From Liolophura sinensis (taxonomy: Eukaryota > Mollusca > Polyplacophora > Chitonida > Chitonidae), in the NCBI RefSeq assembly GCF_032854445.1, contig NC_088299.1, forward strand, positions 9,169,608-9,233,607: a stretch of 64,000 nt of DNA, read 5' to 3'. Each line of letters opens with the position of its first letter. The stretch's first letter is position 1. Position numbers and translations under genes: made by a program. This document shows positions 56,246-64,000 of the stretch, one piece after another. A model generated the notes under the pieces. It worked only from the letters and a program-made list of their open reading frames with translations. It was not told where the DNA came from and did no database searches.

Positions 56246-57738
56246 GTGAGCAATGGAGATTAATGTTGCAAAAAGTATGTGAAATATTGTTTTCTTCAAA
56301 AGATGTCATTCTGTTGAACAGCGGTAAAAAGAGTATAAATGCCATCAATAAGACATGTTGTCACCAGTGCAGCAATGCTCTTTTTTATTAGCCTATAATG
56401 TTCTGTTTGTTACAATATATGTGATCAGTGTTTCATAATGTAATGTACTGACATCTGTGATACTTGGCCAAGCCGTGACTAAAACTACAGCCGATTGGTT
56501 GAGAGATGGATTTTTAGACAAGTGACTGTATTAGTGTTTTGGCCATGTAGTCTTCAATGAGAATTTCAGAACGTTTGCTTAAGGAATGGCAAACGCCATT
56601 CTACTTGATACACGACAACTGAAATCTGGGGTCATTCACGAAAAAGAAGATGTAAACACAGGATAACAAAACTTTACAAGCTCTTTATGTATAGCATGTT
56701 GTAGGAACGTGAGGTATGGAGAGCATAAGGCTAAGCATATCATATCTCATACTCAATAATGTAGGCCTATTGCTTTCATTCAGGAATTTTAAACAGCATT
56801 GAGGAGTCGAGTGACGCAGATAAGCTCACCAGGTATGTAGAATTATCTGCCCTCTAACGTTTACCTTTTAACAAAGAAAATCATGAAGTGCGTCAACGCC
56901 ATGTTCAGTACGTACAATAATACGTACAGTTTTATTTAATTAATGCTTAAAGAGGAAAAAAGCGATCGACGCAAATCCAGTGGAATTTTTGTTATTATTT
57001 TAAAATCGCACAAATAATTACCGTTCATAAAATATCAACCTCCTCCGTGTGCATGTTGCAGTTCAAAATCGGAAATAAAATTCGTAAATTTATAATGCGG
57101 GTCGCATCATAGCTTTTTTCAACCATTAGAATTATTTTACCTCTATAAAAGGTTCAGCTACGAATCTGAAATTTTCTCAAAGGAAACAATTTGAGCCATT
57201 CTTAAGATATAGCAAAAATTGATTTGGATAGATGAATTTTTTTACCAAAAATCTCCGGTATAGCCTCTTTAAGCAATATTCCTTCACGGTCGCTATTGTT
57301 CACTTGTGTATACACTAGGTTTTGTACATACGGAATGCTTGTCTTTGGCTATTCATAACAGATTGGACAATGTCTTTATCAGCGAATACACAAGATAGGT
57401 CAAATTTTCTACAAACACAATTGCGTGGAGAATTGATAGTAAAACCCAGATGTGAAGCAGGTGCACGACTGATGGATATCTTTGTCTCAGAATGTGAACA
57501 CAAGGTGCCAAATTATTAATTCAGGATTCTCTCCTCAGGACTTCCAACTTTCCAACTCGTGACCCCTTTTTATGACCAAGATATTTGCCCATGAGCAGTC
57601 ACTATACACTACTAATCTGTCGATGTTTAAACCTCAGGCTCTCCCAAACCCCACCCCCGCGTCCAGGAGGTAGACGACGTTCTCTTCAGCCCCTAGCTGC
57701 CGCCGAGTTTGACATTACCTATGTTAAACCAAAACACG
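55903..57738 (+). CDS. Unrecognised gene, exons 55903-56245, 56784-56832, 57638-57738 (continues)
   Basis: Three exons with good donors (CAAG/GTGAGC, CCAG/GTATGT, CACG/GTATGT) and acceptors (TTTCATTCAG, AACCTCAG) join in consistent phases 1, 2, 1 for at least 164 residues. I do not recognise the family. Residues 10-55 are highly charged and probably helical or coiled-coil (KLNKRHDLLLDKKLRDLEK, RQTVERELTFEQKAVRAEL). Three R-R-x-S-hydrophobic sites follow: ARRGSV (Ser71), RRCSL (Ser98) and RRRSL (Ser146), matching the PKA consensus. Exon 3 is proline/arginine-rich (TPPPRPGGRRR) and ends FDITYVKPKH. There is no signal peptide or membrane helix. ATG 55903 is the first Met of the open frame. Further exons must lie to the right; I could not find them. 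Confidence 0.72.
56784..56832 (+). CDS. Unrecognised gene, exon 2
   Basis: A 49-bp exon between CATTCAG and GTATGT, encoding GILNSIEESSDADKLT plus two bases of Arg131. It is too short for ORF callers, but its phase fits both neighbours. Confidence 0.7.
57638..57738 (+). CDS. Unrecognised gene, exon 3
   Basis: A 101-bp exon encoding RLSQTPPPRPGGRRRSLQPL, then AAAEFDITYVKPKH and one base of the next codon. Its GC content is clearly above the flanking introns, as expected for coding sequence. Confidence 0.7.
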
Positions 57739-57774
57739 GTATGTATAGACCTTAGAACAGAACCAGGTATCATA

Positions 57775-58085
57775 ACCTGGAAGGTGCGGGTTCAAAACCG
57801 ACCGTAGACAAGTAATTTGTGGGGCCTTGGTACATGATGATAAGCGATCGACGACGCCCGTGGGATATTTTGTACCGTGGAGAGTCTAACGTTCGTTGAA
57901 GACAACTTGTCTTTCACCCAGTGGTGTGAGTATCTGCACGTTCTCATGAGGGACAGGTCGCCAGTGACTTGCCCAATGTCGCTGGTTTTCCCTGTCCACT
58001 CTGCTTTCGTCCACAATAAAACTGACTAGCACCGTATTTAGGTGAAAAATACTTGGGTAGAGTGTTATACAACTGTCAAATAAAC
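57775..58085 (+). mobile_element. SINE-E
   Basis: A box B-like GCGGGTTCAAAACCG near the start, a ~230-bp body, and a 3' end TGAAAAATACTTGGGTAGAG then TGTTATACAAC that parallels the SINE-A/B/C 3' module. It is followed by a (CA)n-rich microsatellite (58084-58118). Confidence 0.55.
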
Positions 58086-58198
58086 ACACACACACACGCA
58101 TACACATACACACACATGCATCGTCAGAATATAGAGCATACTTTTGTAATATAGGCCTACGACATGACATACTGCTAAAGCCTCGGCGTCAGAGTAGG

Positions 58199-58478
58199 GG
58201 CCCCCGTGGTTGAGTTGTTTAGTGTGCTAGCCTAGCGCAATGACCCAGGAGCCTCTCACCAATGCGGTCGCTGAGAATTCAACTCCAGCTCATGCTGGCT
58301 TCCTCTCCGGCCGTACATGGGAAGGTCTTACAGCAACCTGCGGATGGTCGTTGGTTTCCCACGAGCTTTTCCCGGTTTCCTCCCACCATAATGCTGGCCG
58401 GCGTCGGCGTCGTATAAGTGAAATATTCTTGGGCACGGTGTAAAACACCAATCAAATAAATAAATAAATAAATAAATC
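58199..58478 (+). mobile_element. SINE-A, full length
   Basis: Head GGCCCCCGTGGTTGAGTTGT, box B region (GAATTCAACTCC), body with a small GGCGTC duplication, and a long (AAAT)n tail. No clear target duplication. Confidence 0.88.
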
Positions 58479-58804
58479 ACTAGTGGTCTGAGCACACGAC
58501 TCATACCTTTACCTTTACCACAAACTATACTTTAGCTCGACTTGAATCTATGACCATGAACCAATCGCAACAGTTGCCGAGCCAGTGCAAGCCAAATGTT
58601 TGGTTCAGCATGTTAGTGTTGGATTTGACCGATCAAATCATCTTCCAAAACCAATCTACCATGTTGATTTTCGTTGAGAAGGAAACAATTTGACATGTAA
58701 GCCTAAATAGTTCCGGTGAAGTGTCGCATCAAATACTGAATATTTAAATGTGAATAGCTAAATTTAGATAAACTAATTATGTATTACTGGATAAAAAATT
58801 ATTT

Positions 58805-58935
58805 AGTTATTTAATTGGTGTTTTATGCCGTACTTAAGAATGTTTCACTTATACGACGCCGTCCATGCGGCATTAAGGTAGGAGGAAACCGGGCACAGAC
58901 CGGGGAAACCCACGACCATCCGCAAGTTGCCCTCA
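58805..58935 (-). mobile_element. SINE-A, 5'-truncated
   Basis: Reverse-oriented tail and body up to CCACGACCATCCGCAAGTTG. Confidence 0.8.
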
Positions 58936-59825
58936 GACACAAACATCGTGGAAAATTTATCTCCAATCAGACGCTGAGGGCGCTGATGTCCGACGTGTGA
59001 TCAGATCACCACAAGGAGCCCAAAACCCGTTGTGTAGGCCTACATCCATGTTTCAGTGGTGGAGTTGGCCTACCGAAAGATGGCCATCAGTAATACATCG
59101 GTAGTCAATCGAGAAAGCGTTATTCTCTGTTACCCCATTCATCAATTGATTACTGTGCATATTAAAACAACACAAGAAACTGTATAGGCAACAGAAGAGG
59201 ACATCTTAAAATGTGCACACACTAGATCGATTTGAAACAGACGCCATATTTCGTGGTCGAGAATCATGGTCAAGGGGAGAAAACTCATTTTGCACTTAAA
59301 ATCTTGATCTGGAGAAGTCAGATCGTGTTCTCCCCAAAGTATTACTGTATTCTCCTCTAAGTACATGTATTACTGTATTCTTCCCTTGGTGTTTTAACGA
59401 CATCTCTTTCATAGTACAACGATGTTTCCTTGAAGTTATACTGAAGCCAGCGTCTTAGTATTCACAATGCTGCTTCACTGGAAAACCACACTTAAGACAC
59501 CATAGAACCTAACCTAACCACAGTATATGGTGTCAAATAAGCCTCAAGCGAAAAGATTGCGGCTTTGGGGTAAAAATACAATAGATGAGCTATTATAAAA
59601 CTCCATCTGATATTAATCATGGTACTTACTCCATGTACCTACTAAACACGTCCAATTGCAAAATGTTTTTTTTTGTTTTTTTTTTCATGCCACAGATCTC
59701 ACCTCCTCGATACATTTCTCAACTAGTCTCTGAATGAATCTTGCAAAATATGTTCTTAATTCATTTGCTATACCCTCTTATCTCATTATTGGAACAGCAG
59801 CAAGCATGAAGTCCAAGAGGGATCT

Positions 59826-59996
59826 CAAGAATATTTTACTTATACGACGGCAGCCAGCATACTAGTGAGCGGAAACTAAGCAGATCCCGAAGGAGGAGCG
59901 GACGAGCATCCGCAGGTTTTTGGCAGACCTTCCCCCATGAGACGGGAGAGGAAGCAAGCATGAGCTGGGATTGAACTTATAGCGACCGCATACGTT
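59826..59996 (-). mobile_element. SINE-A, missing its extreme 3' tail
   Basis: Reverse-oriented AAGAATATTTTACTTATACG through the box B region (GATTGAACTTATAGCGACCG). The AAATAAA tail is absent. Confidence 0.75.
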
Positions 59997-61164
59997 GGAA
60001 TATTAAATAACACTGCGACGAGTGGTGTGGACGACACCCACTGAGTCAGTTTTATGGTGAATGTCAGAATTTGAAAATAGCACAGTGTTGCCATCCAGAT
60101 GGACTGGGTCATGCGAAAAAGTCAGAATAACTCTCCTGAACTCTTCAGGTTCAAGATTGAGGTATTCTTCGTGTTGTTACTGGTCTGATGCAGATATGAC
60201 CTAATCATGCTATAATTCTTGGCCAGTCTTGTTGGTTGTTGAAAATGGAACTTTCTTCTATAATTCACAGGTGACAAATCTATGAAGATGGTGACAGGAG
60301 GGAAGCATCAGTCGGCAGAAAATGGATAAATCTGAGGAAGTGTGAAAGCGAAATTTGGATGAAATATCTAACAGTCCGTGAAATGAAACATATTGACCTC
60401 CGCCAGCAGATGGCGCGTCTATCCATGTATATGTGTACTGATCAACTGGCCTAGTGCCATCAGCTTTCTCCATCCACGCAAGCTCGTCTTCTTTTGTGTC
60501 TGATTTACTAGTAATTTGCTTATGAAGTCAAAATGACAAATATAATGATTTTTTTCTTTTATAGTTTCTGTGTTGTTATGTTTTGTGCTTACCATTTCGG
60601 AGTAGAACTCTCTTTTTTCCATAGAGGTGTATGCACGTTTCCTCCTATTGATTTCAACATGATATTTCCATCACATCTGAATATCATCATATATTAATTT
60701 ATTACACTTGTGTTTATCATCATACTGAAGAATTTTCCAATTATATAAGTCGGTCATCAGGTTTGTTCGTGAAGGAAACGGAACGGCCTAAGTAAGTCTA
60801 CATTACAAACAGCGGCAGCCGAACCTGGCTTTAGAGAATCAAGACTTGCCATCTGCATGAAATCATGCAATAGACACTATGTTACTAGTGTTTCGTCTAC
60901 TACCTCAGCTGAAAGAGCACACAAATCTGAATCCAATGGCAAATTAACATAATCCACACCAACCAGCGGACACGACTGTACCACTGTAAGCAGTAACATC
61001 TTGTTATACAAAGTCGCTGTCACAGCATGGGACGACCCCAACTCTCAGCGAGGCGGAAGAGCTAATACCGGGCTTATCTTACCACATTCGCTGATGGCGA
61101 TCGGATTTGAAGTATGGAGACTATTTATGGTTTACATGTGGGAGAATAGTGACACCAGGGCATG

Positions 61165-61410
61165 GTTATTTATTTATTCATTTATTTATTTATTCCATTG
61201 GTGTTTTACGCCACACTCAAGAATATTTCACTTATACGACGGCGGTCAATATTATCGTGGGAGGAAATCGGACAGAGCCCGGGGAAAACTCATGACCATC
61301 CGCAGGTACGGCTGGCATGAGATGGACATGAACTAACAGCGACCACATTGGTGAAAGGCTCCTGGGTCATTGCGCTCTGCCGGCGTGCTAACTCTCTCGA
61401 CCAAAGTCAT
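61165..61410 (-). mobile_element. SINE-A, nearly full length
   Basis: Reverse-oriented (ATTT)n tail complement, body with a ~30-bp internal deletion after CCATCCGCAGGT, and a head remnant. CATGGTTA and CATGGCTA on either side may be an imperfect target duplication. Confidence 0.8.
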
Positions 61411-61615
61411 GGCTAAGTGTCTCCTTATAGCAGGCCGAACCTAATGAGATCACGACGTTCAACCCAGTCACATTATACTGACATCAAGTCGACCATGAAG
61501 CACTTGGTCTGCTACATTCCTGTTATCCTGAATCGCTTTCTGTTTTTAATACATATTAATTTATTCTATCGAAAAGTTGGGTTACTATATTTACCTCAGT
61601 GAAGTTCGTATTTAT

Positions 61616-61735
61616 GTGTATGCTTGTTTTTTTACGTCGTACTTAAGAATTTTTCAGTTGTATGACGACGAGGAGTCATTAAGTGTGTGTATACATATTG
61701 CCTTCTTGTGGCAGAGAGTAAGGTTCGTTACTGAG
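61616..61735 (-). mobile_element. SINE-C 3' fragment
   Basis: Reverse-oriented TTACGTCGTACTTAAGAATT, TTTCAGTTGTATGACGACGA and GTGGCAGAG blocks. Confidence 0.6.
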
Positions 61736-61972
61736 TACATTGAAGCAAATCAGAATAACTCCAAGAAGAACCAAACTTCTTACCAAAATATTCCCAAAAT
61801 GGAGCCGTATATACCTGGATTTGAACACGCACAATCCAGTGATCAAACAAAAATCACCTACCATAAAAAATCAATCATTTTAATTGATTCTTGTTTAAAC
61901 CCTCACTCAAGATTTTTTCACTTGTACAATAAAGGTCAGTTTAATAGGTGGTGTTTAATAACTTTTGGTAAT

Positions 61973-62095
61973 ACCCTGTGGGTCGTGGGTTTTCCCCGGT
62001 CTCTGTCCGGTTTCCTCCCACCATAATGCTGGCCGCCGTCGTATAAGTGAAATATTCTTGAGTACGGCGTAAAACACCAATCAAATAAATAAAAA
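61973..62095 (+). mobile_element. SINE-A 3' half, head-to-head with a minus-strand fragment
   Basis: GGGTCGTGGGTTTTCCCCGG to the AAATAAATAAAAAA tail, close to consensus. A degraded minus-strand SINE-A piece lies just to the left (about 61880-61965). Confidence 0.85.
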
Positions 62096-62439
62096 ATACC
62101 CTGCGCCAAACACAGGTACACGTAAGCAAAGCACAAAGGCGAGATTTACCGGAAGATAACCGTCTGAACGGAATCATTGTTGACCAATAACCGATTTACG
62201 GCCAGGTACCTACTTTAGTCTCAAATTTAAACTACATCTGAATATATATTGTCTTAAAAATTTTAAAATGTTAGTTTCTAAGCTGTCTCAAACTCGTTGA
62301 TCACCACAGGGGGTATGTCTGAACCCGTTTCATACATCTAACAGGTCAAGAAGCGCATATATGCAATAGCTCCGACATTCCGCAACATCTCCATGTAGTC
62401 TTGTGTACTAGTGTCTCTCGTTAAGTGAGTATATGTACA

Positions 62440-62578
62440 TGTAGGTTTTACATCGTAATTAAGGAGTCACTAGGTGTGTATGCGTACACTGTGTCTTCAT
62501 GTGGCAGGGCAAGTCCATGCCGCCAAATTGCTGCCGCCACTCAAGTGTCATGCCGAAACCACCAGACATGACGACGCA
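62440..62578 (-). mobile_element. SINE-C 3' fragment
   Basis: Reverse-oriented TTTTACATCGTAATTAAGGA, TGTGGCAGGGCAAG and GTCATGCCGAAACCACC blocks, ending at the poly-C tract. Confidence 0.55.
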
Positions 62579-62582
62579 CCCC

Positions 62583-62613
<31 letters not shown>
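62579..62613. repeat. (C)21 followed by (AC)n microsatellite
   Basis: Twenty-one C residues followed by seven AC units. The homopolymer is prone to sequencing and replication slippage; its length here should not be trusted. Confidence 0.95.
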
Positions 62614-62766
62614 AACACCGACGAGTCATATCATACTGACACTGTATCAACCAGTCCTACCCTTCCACAACACCGAGTCATATCATACTGACACTGTATC
62701 AACCAGTCCTACCCTTCCACAACACCGAGTCATATCATACTGGCACTGTATCAACCAGTCCTAACC
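62611..62766. repeat. 52-bp tandem repeat, 3 copies
   Basis: acaacaccgagtcatatcat followed by ACTGACACTGTATCAACCAG and TCCTACCCTTCC. The first copy has a 3-bp insertion and the third one substitution. The unit resembles part of SINE-C (TCATACTGACA, CAACCAGTC), so it may have grown from the adjacent SINE-C. Confidence 0.9.
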
Positions 62767-62940
62767 TGTCAGTACTGAAAAAAAAGCGAGGCAACAACAA
62801 GTACCATTCTTATTAAGTCTTTGGTATGACCCAACCAGGGTTTGACCTCGGTTCTCCCGAATTCAAGGGTTAAGTAAATGGTCGTAAAGTTGCTTGTCGC
62901 ATGTAAAATGTAGCAAACATAAAGCTGAAGTTTTGTGTGT

Positions 62941-64000
62941 AAAGAACAATTTTATTGACATCTTTACAGCACTTGATTCGGTCGCAGTTGTCTTTCCTTG
63001 GCAGCGAACATCTATATAGAACAGCTAAACTCCTTGGACATAAAAACACACAATACAGCATAAAAATATACCATTCTTATTCAAGGGACTTTTTTGTTTA
63101 AATTCTTAAAGCTAAAACATGTAATAGTATAAAATCTGGGACCATCTCACACAAGAAACCAGCATTCGTAAATATATACGGTGCTGATCCAATAAAGCAA
63201 TCATAAAACTTTGGTATTTTCTCGGGGGGTTAAAAACAACGAGAGCGGGACATGTCTGATTAGCAATTAAAAGAAGATTAACCACTTTCTAAAATGTTGC
63301 GCTACAACAAAATACATAGTGTATATACGTACCATCACGAAATATTTGAACACACAAACAAATACTATACAAAACAGAATGCTGATGTCTTTATCAACTT
63401 AGAATGGCGTCAGAGAAAAAAAAACGGTGACGTAGTTCATATTTCTATATACATTTACGTACAAACCATATCTTTACTTTCTGAAGTGCTCTTGGCTACT
63501 TACCCAGACAAAAATAACAGGTGAATGTGTTACTTCAAACCATTACCACAAAGCCATACCATGTACAGCACTGAATACAAACAACATGGCGGTGGAAACA
63601 CAAGTGTTGCTAACTGAAATAAGTAAGCGCAAAGCAGAATACTTCATCTGAATTTGTCTAAATTACTAAACAAATGGTAAATGATCTGAAGAAAACTGCG
63701 ACATGAAGCACAGAAATAAATACAACCTGAAAGTAAATGTGCCAAGAAACAAAATGTGCAAAAATCACCTCTTACGATAGGAGGGGATTCACAATCGTAA
63801 GACCTTAAAAATTCTGTCCTCTTCGAGTAGGGCTTGGAGGACAGTCGCACTAACTTTAAAAGGTCGACAACACACAAACTCATTACGATGATCATCAATA
63901 CATTTCTTTGATTGGCATTTTAGCATCAATTAACAAGTAATTCTGTACAGGTGCAGCTTAATTCTCCTCAACAAGTATAAATAATGTATATAACGATGAT
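62941..64000 (-). other. Possible 3' UTR of a minus-strand gene beyond the window
   Basis: On the minus strand AATAAA (plus 62951-62956) sits in a typical end-of-transcript setting, GATGTCAATAAAATTG, followed by T/G-rich sequence. The kilobase to its right is free of recognisable repeats, unlike its surroundings. No coding exon is seen, so this is only a suggestion. Confidence 0.3.

Larger units (their letters stand above)
57739..62940. other. Repeat-rich intron or intergenic DNA
   Basis: No further exon of the 55.9-kb gene could be supported. It contains SINE-E (57775-58085), six SINE-A pieces, two SINE-C pieces, a CA/poly-C tract and a 52-bp tandem repeat, listed separately. Confidence 0.5.

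Noticed and set aside
56246-56391. Extension of the unrecognised gene's exon 1 to 56391
   Set aside because: A strong donor at 56246 and a phase-matched exon at 56784 make read-through into the intron the better explanation.

Overview
This is animal nuclear DNA: genes are split by GT-AG introns with consistent phases, coding density is very low, and tRNA-derived SINEs, minisatellites and fold-back elements are abundant. The SINE set and a myosuppressin/FMRFamide-type neuropeptide receptor suggest a marine lophotrochozoan (mollusc- or brachiopod-like). That placement is an inference; nothing here fixes the species. A 200-N gap (21538-21737) marks a scaffold join, so the two sides may not be truly adjacent.

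Left part (1-21 kb): two co-oriented small-GTPase genes. The last three coding exons of a CPLANE2/RSG1-like ciliogenesis GTPase lie at 833-2944 (its P-loop exon is off the left edge). About 2 kb downstream is a complete seven-exon gene for the signal-recognition-particle receptor beta subunit (SRPRB, 4967-20523, 257 aa), reconstructed exon by exon with every GTPase motif present. The SRPRB introns are the most remarkable part of the window. Intron 1 holds a ~744-bp fold-back element, intron 2 a ~190-bp degenerate tandem repeat, and intron 3 a 62-bp tandem repeat that looks like copies of the end of exon 3 plus its splice donor. Intron 4 holds a ~64-copy, 76-bp minisatellite starting three bases after the donor GT, and intron 6 a ~25-copy, 33-bp minisatellite.

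Middle (21.7-53 kb): a gene desert with one clear gene, a rhodopsin-family GPCR on the minus strand (27947-29102, most like the DMSR/myosuppressin-receptor group), whose first exon is not identified. A decayed, internally deleted reverse transcriptase (probably Penelope-like) lies at 25.7-26.8 kb, with a second fragment at 40.1-40.5 kb. The rest is SINEs of several families, MITE-like inverted repeats and a low-copy dispersed repeat.

Right part (53-64 kb): a psq-type helix-turn-helix exon from a pogo-like transposase (53289-53487), and an unrecognised three-exon gene (55903-57738, continuing) with a charged helical N-terminus and three R-R-x-S sites. The last kilobase may be the 3' end of a minus-strand gene beyond the window. 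I find no operon-like or defence-like system. The notable biology is in the repeats: arrays that appear to grow from exon/intron junctions, SINE families that share one 3' module, and insertions with intact target duplications, including a 27-bp micro-insertion and a SINE with its own paralogous empty site.
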